From: Siderastrea siderea
Lineage: Eukaryota; Cnidaria; Anthozoa; Scleractinia; Rhizangiidae
Direction: 5' to 3'
DNA length: 64,000 bases
NCBI GenBank assembly: GCA_964030785.1
Contig: OZ034968.1
Span: forward strand, 43,648,186 to 43,712,185
Shown: positions 20,703 to 33,400 of the stretch, piece after piece
Position numbering within the stretch: position 1 is the stretch's first letter
Layout of the letters: every line of letters begins with the position of its first letter
The notes under the pieces: generated by a model
Told to the model about the DNA's origin: nothing
What the model saw: only the letters and a program-made list of their open reading frames with translations
Databases searched by the model: none
Position numbers and translations under genes: made by a program

Positions 20703-22388
20703 ATGAGCAAGAAGTGCAAAGTCAATTGGTCAGATGTCCAAGGAGCATCACCCAAACCAAAGCGGCTTCACTTGGAGAAGGAAGAAGCAGACAGCTTGCA
20801 CCATTGCCCGATACAAGAGTGTGAACAAAGTCAGAGAGGGTGTAGAAAACACGTTAACACTAAGCACAGTTGGTTCTTTTATTTTGACGAAAGGGCCGAT
20901 TCTAAACAAGTAACAGAGTCGCTAACAATTGGAAGGAATGAAGATGAGACAAGCGAAACCACAAAGCACAGCGTGAAGTTACTTTCTTCATTTCTGTTAT
21001 CATGTAACATTGGCGAAGTATTCACGAAATGGTTGACAGGAAGTGCTGGCGGTTGCAAGAAAGATCATGCAGCTCAACAGATAGTGACAAGGTGCTTCAA
21101 ATTTCTTAGATTTTGCTGTGAAGATGAGGAAGAGTTAACGTTTGAAGTGGTCGACTTAAGTTTGTGTTCTCCAAATCTGTTGTTCAAGTTTATTGACTAC
21201 TTACAAGACGAATGTAAGCTTGGCCATGGTGGGCGTTTGGGCTACGTAGATGCTATTTCTGAATTGATCGACTTCAGAAAACTTCATGGCATATCAGAGG
21301 CAGTTCTAAGAAAGTTCTCTATGACGGCGTTGTACCTCAAGAGAGCCCAAAAAACAGTTGCAAAGATGATGAGATTGCAGTGGACACAAGATTTAGACAT
21401 TGAGACTCTGGAAGCAAGAGGGCACTGGGCAACAATGGAGGAGTTATTGGAGGTGGTGAAATTTCATCTGCCGCATTACGAAAATACAGTGAAAATGTGC
21501 AAAACCAGTCCAGCCCAAGTTAACCCCTCAGACCTAACATTTTCCACGAAATTTGTAGCCATGTATCTGTTCATCAAGGTGAAGGGATCGTGGCCCATGA
21601 CTTACCAATACTTGACAGTGGACATGATTGCCACAGCTAAGGAAAACTGTGGATTTATTGATCAGAAAATGTTCAAGACGGCTGGAAAATATGGCTGCCA
21701 TTATTTGATTCTGACCGATGCAAACATGCACGTGCTTAATGGCTACATCTCATACGCTAGACCGTTGCTTAAACCCCAGTGTGATTTCATTCTCGTCACC
21801 AGAAATGGAGGTCAGCGTGGCAAATTGGGCGAAACTATGAGCAAACTGATTTTCGATGCAATTGGAAAATACATTCATCCCACACGTTATCGCCAAATCA
21901 TCAAAACGCAAAGCCTCAATCAGCTCACTAGCGAAGAGCAAAGGTTTTTGTCTGAGGACCAGAAATACAGTTCTGCCGTTGCTAAGGTTCACTATCAAAA
22001 GTAACGATCCCGAGAAGTTGCCATGAAGAGTCACTAGTGCCCACAAAAACTTCAAGGTACCAAGGGTTCCGAAGTAGACGATGATGTCCACGCACGATTT
22101 GGCGGTTCAACTTTCAGCTCCGAGCCTTCAGTTGAAACAAGTTGGAATAACAACACCTCGACCCCCAAAAAGCATGCCCTGTCTAAAGGAAACTTGCACG
22201 TTCAGAGGAAAACTCGCCATGTTTTGAAATTCACGAAAGAGGAGGGTGACTTTCTAAAGCAAGGGATAACTAAGCATGGGTTTGGACGGTGGACGGCCAT
22301 TTTGAGAGATCCCGATTTCACTTTTCAAGACGGAAGAACGGCAGACTCCCTAAAGAAAAGAGCGGGACTTAAAATGCCGCTTACTTAA
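20703..22388 (+). pseudogene. Tyrosine-recombinase-like protein with C-terminal Myb domain
   Basis: Start chosen at ATG 20703 (MSKKCKVNW). One frame runs to TAA at 22386-22388 but is broken by in-frame TAA (22002) and TAG (about 22038). Total length is about 560 residues. Visible parts are an N-terminal Cys/His finger (CPIQECEQ...CRKHVNTKH, residues about 40-60) and helical segments. A region from about residue 285 resembles the tyrosine recombinase catalytic domain: FKTAGKYG...LNGYISYARP (beta strands with Lys), then HPTRYRQIIKT (the H-x-x-R box), then SEDQKYSSAVAKVHYQK (position of the second His/Trp and the Tyr). After a linker comes a Myb/telobox-type repeat, FTKEEGDFLKQGITKHGFGRW. Identification as a recombinase is an inference from motif order. 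A poly(A) signal follows, and it converges on the SF3 helicase gene. Confidence 0.6.
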
Positions 22389-22469
22389 CAAAACAAAAAC
22401 ATTTTGAGAAAACAGACATCACACTCATCTCAACTGAGAGATTCGCTTTATTTAATTAAACACAATTTC

Positions 22470-22475
22470 AATAAA
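22470..22475 (+). terminator. AATAAA polyadenylation signal (+)
   Basis: Canonical hexamer 82 bases after the recombinase-like stop codon. Confidence 0.6.
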
Positions 22476-22515
22476 CTACTTTAATATTCAGTGAGGTGTA
22501 TTAGGTCTACTACTG

Positions 22516-22521
22516 TTTATT
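22516..22521 (-). terminator. AATAAA polyadenylation signal (-)
   Basis: Canonical hexamer on the minus strand, 75 bases beyond the end of the helicase reading frame. Together with the + strand signal it shows compact, tail-to-tail transcripts. Confidence 0.6.
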
Positions 22522-22595
22522 TGCACTGAGCTTTTTTACTTCACAAATAACTTCGAAGAAATAACTCCAAGTGAAAACATACATTGAACAAGATG

Positions 22596-25001
22596 CTAAT
22601 TTGCAGGGCGTTCCTGCGACGAAAGGAAACGGGATATTTTCTTCTTCCCTCTGGAAGACTGGCTTTGGGCTACGCGAACTCTCTTTCTTGGGGGTTGGGC
22701 CGCAGGGAAGGGCGACAGCGGACACGCGTAGGGAATATCAAATGAAAGGGTGTAGGAGGGCGTTTTGGGCTTTGGTGTGACGAACATCCACTGGTCGTCT
22801 TCATCATTGTTGTTGTTGTCGACGCCTCTCTTGCTTCCCGGCGGGGTGAGCTTCATGGAAACACTGGGATGGTCCAAAGTGCTGTCGTTGTTGCTCATAT
22901 CACTGCCAGTAGCTAACTCCACTATCACGGGAAGGGGCGAAAACACGTCCCTAATGCAGTCGACGCAGGCACTTTCTACCAGTCTGCGCTCCAAACACAT
23001 CCTCTTTCTTTGTTGCACAGCTTCTTGAAGTCGGAGAGTTCCTTGGCCCTCATGGAACAAACGCAGTTTGTTGCTGTTGATTTCCAAAAGGCTGTACAAC
23101 ACCACTCGCTCTTCGCCATCTGTTGTCAGTTCCACACACTTATCCTGCTCAGCCATCTCCTTTTCCATGTTTCTCCTTTTCTGAGAAGCCAGTGATTCGT
23201 GTAAACCTGCCTCGCATTCTCTTGATTTTTGTGCTGCTGTTTTGACGCACGGAGTGCCCGCCTATGTTTGAGGGCCTCCTCTTTTTTCCATTCCAAGCTG
23301 GCGGGAAGTTGTTCGTCTGGATCTACGATGAGTTCACGAGCTTCCGATTCTTCGACAACTCCCAGGTCAACAAGCATTCTGCGCTGATGTGCCAAGCGTC
23401 GGTCGCACGTGGCGTTGTTCGTACTTTCCACAGATTTCAGCATGAAACTAATATGGTGATAATGCAACGACCCCGGTGAAGTTAGTGCAAGCGACGCCCT
23501 TAATGCGGCTGTGGTCTCATCTTCTTGGCCATTACAATCATCAAGATCGTTGTTGTCGTGTAGATTTTCCTGTTCACCTTCAGGCCTTTCGCGTTGATCT
23601 ACCACAAGGTCGGCGAGGTTCACTGTTCTTAACATCTCCTTTTCGCTTTCCAGAAGAGTTCCATCGTCATTCTGCGTGTCTCGTTCTACTTCACCAACAT
23701 CATCATCAGAACTTTCTTGTTCGTCGTCGCTACCGACCCTTGCTTTAGACACCGCCCAGACTATGCACTCCATGGGGTGGTTGCGCAGCCACTGTGTGGC
23801 CTTCTTTTTCGGACTCTGCAGACTTTTAAAATAGTAATATCTCAGCCTTCGGCTTGAAGTTTCTGCTGCGCAGTCATGAACACGGGGCATCGGTTGAAGA
23901 AAGACCTTGCCGTCTTGTACTTGATGCTGCAGGCAGTGAAGCCACCCTGTGAGAGGACCTTCCAGTCATCGACGTCAAGCATTGTAGGAGATGCCTCGTC
24001 GACGAATATGACTTCCGTTTCTTTGCTGATCATTGACTTGTTAAACACTTTCTGTTTTGTGATGGTGGCTACATTGCTGTGGGGAATTACACCAAGTATG
24101 GGATAAAACAGGCTTGTCTTGCCACTGTCAGCGTCTCCGACCAAACATGGTACTTTCTCCTTGTGCTTCTTTTGATTGTACTTGAGCAGCCCAAGGAAGT
24201 CTTCGCAGAATAAAGAATTTGGCTCTCTGAGAGGCTGTTTTCAAGGATCTCGATGAAGTACTTTGGATGTGGTTCTTTGAACGGGTCATACTGCCTGAAC
24301 GCTCTCGGTGTGATCAAGCCCACTTTCTCGGTGGGAATTGGATCTTTCAAGAACTTTCGTTCCTCCACAGACCAGCAGTATCCTTGGTTAACCTCTATGA
24401 GATTGTAGTCAACGGTGATAGGACAGATGAGTTCGCAGTTGGAATCGCTAAGCAGGTCAATTAATCTTTTCATGTCTCTGATGAGCCTTGACTTAAAAGA
24501 CTCATTAGCGGCCAAGCTGTTCACAAATACCTTGACGTCACACTTGTAGGAATACGTGTACTTGGAGCCTTCACACTTCTTGTAAATCTTGCCTTTATAA
24601 AGAGCATAGTCCAGCGGTTTCATGGCAATGGCGATGTCATTGATCAGGACAGTCATCTTGTCTCCAAGCCCAGGCTCTAATACTTCATTTGTTGTTTCTG
24701 ATGTTGCGTCAGGAGTACTAGAGTCGAAACCAAATTGATCAATCGTAAGTTTCGCGCTCTGCATTTTTTTGATAGCATTCAATAGAGAAGCCTTGAATGC
24801 AGGATTCGCAAGACAGACGCGAACGACGTTCTCTGTTCCACATTCATCTGCGTCACTTGCATCTGGATCTTGTAGGACGTTTTCCATCTCTGAAATAAAG
24901 CAGTGCTGGTACGAGGCGGTCACAAGCTCTTGCATGAAACGGTTGCTTTGATCTTTCAAAACTTTAAACAACTCTTGCATCGCATTAGATTCTTTGCCCT
25001 C
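22596..25001 (-). pseudogene. SF3 helicase (parvovirus NS1/papilloma E1-like ATPase) protein, decayed
   Basis: The last exon starts after an acceptor at 25002-25004 (TGTCAG). The order is an N-terminal region of about 250 residues, then a superfamily 3 helicase core. The core has Walker A GDADSGKTSL (about 24138-24112), Walker B VIFVDEAS, motif C CPVFMTAQQ, and then an acidic C-terminal tail with a bipartite-like basic end (PPRKRVR). SF3 helicases unwind replication origins in small DNA viruses, plasmids and some transposons. The frame slips at least three times (near 24230, 23860 and 23225), so this copy is dead. It is transcribed towards the recombinase-like gene and was probably its partner in one element. 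A viral origin of the family is possible; the sequence shows only the domain. Confidence 0.7.
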
Positions 25002-25204
25002 CTGACAGGGAACCTTTAAACCGAAAATAAATACAATATTTCAAACCCTGCTCTTTTTATTTTAAAATTCTTTTGCAAATGGTTTTGATGGCAGTAGACG
25101 GGCGAAAAATTACAAACAATCAGAACAATAACTCAGCACTTTCTTACTTTCGTTTGCCTTCATGACACAATTTTCAAACTAGAGATATCTATTTAATTCT
25201 CTGT

Positions 25205-25600
25205 ATATGATCACAGTGAACGAAATATGCAAAACGTGTTTTGCAAACTCAAAAGCGTTTCTTTTGGGAGGAATTTTACAACACGGATTTCTTAATTTAC
25301 ACTAGAACGGCAACATAAAATTTGAAAAAAAAGGAACCAGCACTTGCCCGCTATAAAGAAGCGCGATGTAGGGTTAGTTTGTAAACTGAAACAACAATAA
25401 CTTTTACTACTACTATTTAACACTTTTTATATGCTTTTCTTCACAGTGAGAAATGGGAAAACATGTTTTCTTTACCCAAAAGAGAAACAAAACAGCCCGG
25501 TTTTATCAATCTGCAGTGGGGCGACAACATAAAATTCGAAAAATAAAGTACCGGTAACCACTACTGGCTGCTATGAAGAAATGTTAATTTCAGTTTTTGC
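25205..25600. repeat. Diverged direct repeat, unit about 240 bp
   Basis: CACAGTGA-GAAAT, CGGCAACATAAAATT (second copy GGCGACAACATAAAATT) and the following CTATAAAGAAG/CTATGAAGAA segment recur with a spacing of about 240 bp. The unit lies upstream of the helicase gene. It could be a terminal or regulatory repeat of that element. Confidence 0.5.
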
Positions 25601-25777
25601 GACGTTCTGTACGTCGTATCTACATTGTTGCATCATCGTATCAGTCAACCGCTTTTTTTGTAGAGCATGTGGAAGACTTAAACGAAGGTTCTTATAGTTT
25701 GAAGGGACAGTATCACAAGAATCACTTCAAAAATTCAAATTTTTTGTTGTTTTTTCTTTTTTTTTCTTTTAATAATC

Positions 25778-25783
25778 TTTATT
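25778..25783 (-). terminator. LINE polyadenylation signal
   Basis: AATAAA on the minus strand, immediately followed by the A-rich tail that ends the LINE. Confidence 0.7.
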
Positions 25784-26081
25784 TCAATAACATGGTACAT
25801 TACACTAATACATCACAATATTTCGCACAATATTTGATACATAAATTACACTGGTTTACGCTCCATTAAACTATTGGTTTTAGATAAAAAAAAGAAAAAG
25901 GAAAAAACATATAAAAACTAATTACAACAAAAAATTGGCGACGTCTAGTCAATAAGGATGATATACACTGCATATATAGCGGACACCGTGCAAGTCATAA
26001 CCTTCACCATGTATGTAATTTTATACGCCATAGCTTCCTTTAAACTTATCTGGACTTATTAGAGGCTTAATTTATCATTGA

Positions 26082-29000
26082 TTATAATTTCTCAATGCGA
26101 TATTTCAATTCTAATTTTTTTATAAATTCCCTCAATCTCAGTTCCTTTGAATTTAACTTGTTAGTATAAAGATAGTATCTAGCAAATAAAAGAGCATAGT
26201 TAAACTTTTTTAACATCATAGTTGATGGAGCGGTAATTACAGTTGGAAATTTCCCAAGAGTAATTCAATTATGTTAGGGGAGTAGGAGGTGCCATTTTCT
26301 TCATTGAACCACTTAATAACTTCTGTAGAAAACTCTTTCGACCATCGACAGTGGATGAAAGAATGGCGAATTGAGTCAGGTTCCTGACAATACACGCACG
26401 CACTGTCGTTTTCTATTCCATATAAACAAAGTTCCTTTCTTGTTACAATAATTCCGTGTAAAAATTTAAAGTAAAACTCTCAAATTGTTTTCTTTACAGA
26501 TATTTCTCAGATGTTTGAAATAGCCCGTCAATTCTATTTCGTTGGACTGCAGATCACGAGCCCATTTCCTAGGCGCCTTGAGTTCTGGATTGTCTTTGTG
26601 TATGAAAAGCCAATAGTAATCTCTGCTCTTCCATTTCAGAAGATTTATGTTTATTGAAGATGATAGCTGAAAGAAAGTATCATCTGGTAAATAAGTAAAT
26701 TTAGGGTCCAAATTTAGTTTTGCTTTTTCAACTAGTCCCCTGGGTATTGCTGAGACCACCTGTAAATACTGTAAGAAGTTACATTTTAGGTTATATTTTG
26801 TGGTGAATTCACTAGGCGAGAGAAAAGCACCGTTATTCGTAAGGAGGTTGTGAACTCCGAAAATCCCTTTCTGAAACCACGATTTATAGAAAAAAATCTT
26901 ACGATCTGTAAGAATTTCTTTATTGTTGAATAAAACCAAGTCCTGCCCAAGGTCAGTTTCGTAGGAGGATTTTAATTCATGAAAGCACTGTAGCATTACT
27001 TGGTAAAATTGAGGCATACCGGTCTGCTTAAGAAACCTCGAATCGTAGTTACAGCTTAACAAGAAATTTAAACCACCGTACATGTCGAAAAAGTGGTTTG
27101 GGATTGCTTTCCAAACCTGGCTCCATTCCTCATCATTAGATAAAAGCCTTGATATCCAGGCGAGCCTTAGGGATTTGGCCATTACATCCGCATTTGGAAC
27201 ACGTATTTCTCCTTTATCATAAATTTGGTACATTACTTGAGGCTTGATTTTGTCTTTCTTTTTTTTCCAAATGAATTGGAAAATAGTTGTATTGATAGTT
27301 GGAATACAAGTCAAAGGAACATCCAGAATTGACATATAGAGTAAACTAATTGCGGGATACCAAAGGATTTTGTTATTAGGCATCTGCCTAATATAGAAAG
27401 CTTACGTGACCACCAAATCTCTAGTTTAGAGGTTAATTTGTCAATTTTAACTAGAAATTTCTTTTTATTATTTTGCCTTTCGTCGTATGATATGAAAATG
27501 CCTAATGCTGGAACCAGTTCTTTAGGCCATTTAAACCCAAATGGTTTTTCTTCTCTTTCTCTCCAAGGGCCGAGCCATAAAGCTTTGGTTTTAGTGGGAT
27601 TTAATCGTAAGCCAGAGACATTCCCGAAGGCGTCCACCACTTCGATTGCTTTTTTAGTAGAGTCGCAACTGTTGCAAATTAATGATGTGTCGTCTGCAAA
27701 TTGACTTATCTTAGCTTCGGAATTGAAGACTTTGATTCCCTGTATTTCCTTGTTTTGTCGAATCTTGCATGCTAAAATTTCAGCTCCTAAGATAAAAAGA
27801 AAATAATTTGTAGAAAATCCATTGTTCAGGACCGCACTTTCAAAACTTGTGTAAAAAGTGGAGACCCAGCGTTTAACACCTTCACCGAAGTTAAGGAGAT
27901 TTAAAGTGTTTTGAATAAAAGACCATTCAATGGTGTCAAATGCTTTCCGGAAGTCAAGTAAAAGTAATATCCCAGGAATATTTTGTAATTTTGTCTGTTC
28001 CATGATATCATTAATTAGCCTAATATTTTGACCAATGTATCGCCCTTTAACAAAGCCAGTTTGGTCAGGGTGAATTAACCTTGGTAAAAACCTTTCTATT
28101 TGCTTGCTATTACTTTTGATGCGATCTTATAATCTAAATTTGAGAGAGTAATTGGTCGCCAATTTGAGAGATCTGACAAACAGGAGTCCTCTTTGGGCAG
28201 AAGAGTTATGACACCTCTGCGTTGTGATATCGACAGCTCTCCTTCATTGTATGCGGTGTTAAAACTATTTACTAAGTCGCGGCTCACCAAATCAAAGAAG
28301 CAATTGTAAAATTCCGCCGTGAAACCATCATCGCCTGGCGACTTACCAGCGGGGAAGGTTTTTAAGACTTTGGAACATTCCTCTATTGTTATGTAACCCT
28401 CTAGGTCTTCTCTTTCTTCGTCTGTTAATTTAACAGTTTGCAGATCACGTACAAAATCATTAAAGGCCCCATTGTTATCCTCGTCATGTGAAGCATATAA
28501 ATTCTCATAGAAGGATTCAATTGCTTTCATTATCTCGTCCTCTTCAACAAGTATTTTGCCGTCTTCTCGTTTTATTTCCGCAATTACTTTACGGTTGAAA
28601 TTTCTTTTCTCTAAATTAAAGAAATACTTTGTAGGTTTTTCACCTTGTTCAACCCACCTGACTTTAGATCGAAAAATTGCACCCTTCCCTTTGGCTTCGT
28701 AAATACGTTGAAGTTCGATTTTTAAGTTGTCATATTCTTCAATTTCAGTGCTTAACTGTTCGTCCGTGTTACAGTTGTTGATTTTAATTTCTAAAGCTTC
28801 CAAACGCTTTTGAAGCTCCGTTTCTCGAATTCTCCGTTGTTTTTCTTTGTGTTTTGGGTATGAAATAGTGAGACGTCTTATTTCCATTTTAATTAATTCC
28901 CATTTTAATCGATCGTCTTTCAAATCTGAATACTTCTCACGTATAGCCGCGTAGTTTTCTTCTATAAGCTCGACATATTTATTGTTTTCCAGAAGGGAGT

Positions 29001-29775
29001 TATTGAATTTCCGCAAGCTGGGGCCACGCTTTTCACTGAGAATTTTAAGATCAAGTACAACGGCTTTATGATCCGGAGCGTTTGAAACTTTCGTATTAGT
29101 TTTAACGACCCAGTTTGCCACTGATTTCGATACTAGGAAGAAATCAATTCTGGATCTGACTTCCTGCGATTTGGACTCATAAGTAAAGCTTCTTTCATTT
29201 GGATAAAGCTTCCTAAAAACGTCAATTAAGCCAATGTCATCCATTATCGCAATAAGTTTATCACGATATAAAGTTGGTCTCCAAGGAATACCGCCCTTTT
29301 TGTCACTAGCTTGCAGGGTAACGTTCCAACCGCCTCCCACAATCAGATTACTAATTTCCGTATGTGACATCAGGTATCTATTTAAAGTTAACAAGAATTT
29401 CTGTTGTTGTTGAGAATCATTCGGAGCATAAATATTAAAGATTGAAATTTTGGCTGAATTGTAGATCAAATTAATTGACACAATTCTGCCGTCAAGATCC
29501 TTACCGGTCACTTCCACGTTCAGTTTGCTTGAAGGATTTATCCAAATAGAAACTCCTTTGCTATGGGTTGACCCGTGGGAAAAGAAAATAGCACCTCCCC
29601 ACTCACTCTTCCATATCGGTTCATCTTTTTGTTCCGAGAATGTTTCCTGGAGGAGGTGAATCTGACAGTTTTGATCTTTCAGGAATCTAAAAATACTCCT
29701 TCGCTTAACTTGGTTTCTTAAGCCTCTAACATTTAAAGATAGGATACTAATTTTCATTTGCGTCGACATGACCAT
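26082..29775 (-). pseudogene. LINE ORF2: AP endonuclease and reverse transcriptase
   Basis: It starts at ATG 29775. The endonuclease domain shows SLNVRGLRN, LLQETFSE, NIYAPND and the terminal SNAPDHKAV. The reverse transcriptase shows the WRPITLSN and LLLLDFRKAFDTIEW blocks and the catalytic FADDTSLIC. The C-terminus has the L1/Tx1-type CCHC finger, CVYCQEPDSIRHSFIHC. Frames break near 28105, 27340, 26480 and 26270. In addition, the block that normally follows the first RT Asp motif (the RGVRQGCPLSP region) is absent: the protein passes from NGFSTNYF directly to LFILGAEIL (about 27795). That removes a conserved RT segment of roughly a dozen residues. The copy cannot be active. Confidence 0.88.
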
Positions 29776-30107
29776 AACATGCTAATGTTGACAAACGATA
29801 ATTTTATCATGAGAAACAACAACTGATAAGCAGATTTGAAATTCACAGGTTCGCAATAATTAACTTATAGTTAGATTGTCGCTATGAAATAAAAAGGAAG
29901 AAACAACAAAATTACACTGATGAAGACAATCGAAGCAAATACATACACAAAACACCAACATATACAAGCGTTTAACTTCATGCTATCTACAGGCGTAAAG
30001 GACTTTGTGTCTTATCCATCCTAATTCGAATTCAAAACGAAAACAATAATTTATCAGTAGGACTTAGAAATAAAGATGTGCTAAAACACAGTCGGGCTAG
30101 CTTGCAG

Positions 30108-30462
30108 TCATACGTTGTTGAGGTCTTCCTCGGAACGGATTCGTTTGGGTGCGCCATCAGGCAAGGTCTTAACGTAAATCTTGCCGTTCATGGACCATAC
30201 ACTGACCAAAAGTCCATTTTTTTTCATTTGGTGGGCTTCTTTAGGTTTTCGTTGATGTATAGACGTTCCAAGGCCAAAGCCGCGGCTGTTGTGGAATGTG
30301 GAAACAACTGTGTAATCTTCACATTTTTAAGTTCAATTCGCTTCTTATAAAGTGCAGTTTTCTTCTTGTGGCTGATAAACTTTACGATTATATTCTTCGG
30401 TTTGTTCTTTCCACTGTATAATTTGTGTGAGATGTCGATATCTTAACTTTGGATTGGAACAT
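30108..30462 (-). pseudogene. LINE ORF1, C-terminal fragment
   Basis: Encodes the end of a Tx1/L1-type ORF1 nucleic-acid-binding protein: SHKLYSGKNKPKNIIVKF, then KKRIELKNVK and LYINENL, with stop at 30108. An in-frame TAA and a later frameshift mark decay. The fragment abuts the TTAA duplication (30463-30466) of the palindromic element. Confidence 0.75.
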
Positions 30463-30466
30463 TTAA

Positions 30467-33400
30467 GAGCCGATGCCTCAAATTATCGAGAATCGGGCGT
30501 CAGTCGTGAAATTTCGAATTTCTTTATATTTTGCCCAAGTAACCTCTATAGTGAAGTATTTTCAAAAATAACATTAAAAGTTTCAACAGCTTTTTATTTT
30601 TTCGAAATCGGGCAAAGTTTGAAAATACGGCATATCGGCCTCCTTCGAATAGCGAAACTGGCGTTAAATAACACATTTTTATCTCGCTCGTACGTTAAAA
30701 CGCGGCGTCGTCTGTTGCTGAAACACAAACACAAAATAAACACACTTTAGCTCTTTATAATACAGTAATTTTCTTTGGATAAGCTGTTCAAGTGAGAATG
30801 TATCGGCCGTTAGAAGAAAACCAGTTTCAGGTATTTAAAAAAATAGCAAATTTCACCCAACTTCCACACTATAGAAACCCAATTGGTACGTGGATTTTGG
30901 ACATGGAATAACAACAGGTTTGAAGAAAAACATTTGTAAATTACTGTGTTAAAATATTTCTGGCGGCAATGAAAATTTACACCGTCGAGAGACCAAAATG
31001 TGAAGGGTAGTTAGACACGAATCGCCGACTTAATTTATGACACAAACCGCCGACTGGCTACGCAAAGCAAACGGTAGCCCTTTTCATTGAGAGAAATGCC
31101 GGAGAAAACCTTCGCAAAATTACTTAGGGGGCTTGCAGAATAATTTTACATAGTGTTTGCTGAAGTTAAGTGTTGTTTTTGAACTACGATCAACACACGC
31201 ACGTCTTGTTTTAGTACACGGATCGGTCGTCGATTGAAACCGCAACATATGCATAACTAATCTTACCGTGTTTTTAAAATTATCCATTATCTGTCTGATA
31301 AAAATAATCCTCCACTCCATCGTTGTGATTGGACTGTAATAGCTGTAGCTTGCTGGACATGTGAGAACGTTGTTTTCCTGAAATTTGTCATCACTTATAA
31401 TTAGCCGCAAACAAACTGACAAAAGTAACATTGTGGAACAGTACCAGAATATGTGTTGCAAGAACAAGATTGCGTGACGCATGACATGGGCAAAGGTCAA
31501 TCGATGCTTTTTGAGGTATAAGCGTATGTATAAGTTCTAGAAATATTAGGTTTTTTATCCACCTTTTGATGGAAAAAAGCTTTCATGCATTGAAATCGTG
31601 TCGCTAGTTTTTTTTTTTGACATTTCATTGCATGGCATCTTGTGGCTATATATTTAAAGCATCATGATGATAGTCCTCGTTAGAATGTCCTCGTTGGTGT
31701 ACCCTGTGGCCTCAGTTCATTTAACCTGGGGAATGTTAAATGTGTGGCAATCGGCGAGTGTAGCAAAAATGTCTACAATCACCTCGTGTATTGTAAATCG
31801 GCAACGAGTCGACATTACACTCAATAGTGAATCTACGCTTTTACTTACTCGAGCAGGTAGGGAGTTTCCTGTTAGACATTACAAATCCTAGAGAGCGATT
31901 TGGACATTTTTAAAAAAAACTACAATAATGTAAATCAGCATTTATATTTCAGGCATTTTTGAGACAGAAGGAGTCTCACTTTAAAATAACAGTGTGCCCA
32001 CGACATCGGTATTTGTTTGGGACTAGGCGGCGGTGCGGTAACTCGCGGTGTTCGATCCCCGCAGAAGTGGCCATGGTGGCTGCACACTAGGGAACATCCT
32101 CAGCCCCAAAGGCTAAATGTAGATTAAAAGCCCATGTTACTAGGCCAGAAATACACTTGCACAAGTAAGCTCGCGTACGTATTTGCATAATTGATTTTCG
32201 TTGATAATAAATTATCCGCAATTTGTCTGGCTGGGGGAGAGGCTAATCAAAGACATACTTACACAGAAAGCCGCTGCTCAAACATACTTTCCTAATAGAA
32301 AACCGTTACTGCCTTGATTTAAAAAAAGCACAAACAAAAACAGAAAACCGTGTCCCATCGTTCCCAAATCTTACATGGTTTATTAGCTCATGCCCCCAAA
32401 ACTCGTGCGGCATTTGGGGTCAGTTCACAACTGTATATTTATTAAGTGTTTTAGATACACGTGTGCACGAGCGAGAACCGCACAAAAAAAAAATCGAAAA
32501 TGTTCTCATTCCCCCAGCCAACCTCTCACCCTTTGTGTGCGCTCGTGAAAACCTATCTTACTCGAAAAAAAAATACCTTTGTGACGTAAGTCTTTTTGAG
32601 AAAAAAATGTGAATTAAAGGAGGGTGCTGGGGGTTTCGTTAAAATAGTTTTGGCCTTGTGAAATTCCACTAGCTACCCCTCCGGAGACATTGTGAATAGG
32701 GTCAGTTATTATGTTCTTGCGATTTTCTCAATTTCCATGAATTATTTCCTGGATAAAAACCATTTCAGAAAGAAAAAGATTCTTTATTTGCGTGATCAGT
32801 ATCCGTTAAATTTCAACACCTTAGACTAAAAGCAGTCTCTCTTCCCGCTCAGGGATATTCTAGTCAGTCGGGAAAAACGAACAAGCGAGCTGACGAGCGC
32901 TAAATCGCCTTCGGCGTTGTAATGTTACGCGCATGTGGACAATGGTGGAGCCGCTGTTGAAACAATAGAGTTCTTCTGTCGAAGGCACTACCGTGTGATA
33001 GGTTGCCCCAGGAAATTTGATGTTCACAACAAATATTAGCCCGAGAACGCAGTCCAAAGGCTTATGTGAAGTTTGAACATCAAATTTCCGAGGGAACCTA
33101 CCACACATGGGGCCTGAGACGGAAGGACTCTATTGTTTTTATTGTACAACGCTAAATTTTGAGCGAAAATTGGCCAAAACGGTCACTATGCGCTGATAGG
33201 CGCCCGCTGAGGAGAGACACTATCGCGTCACGTGATCGATTTCGACCAACGGCAGCACGCCAAAATTTAGCGTCGTGCTATAAATATGTATATGCTACGC
33301 GCTAGTGTACTACAGCCGGCTCAATACTAGGCGGCTTGACACGTGCGTCACGTTTCAACGCCATGTTTGTGCAGGTGATTTTCGCGCTTGCTTCTTTCCC

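Noticed and set aside
22596..23168. A separate small gene at the end of the helicase region
   Set aside because: It is the C-terminal part of the helicase protein displaced by a frameshift near 23225; the upstream frame continues directly into it.
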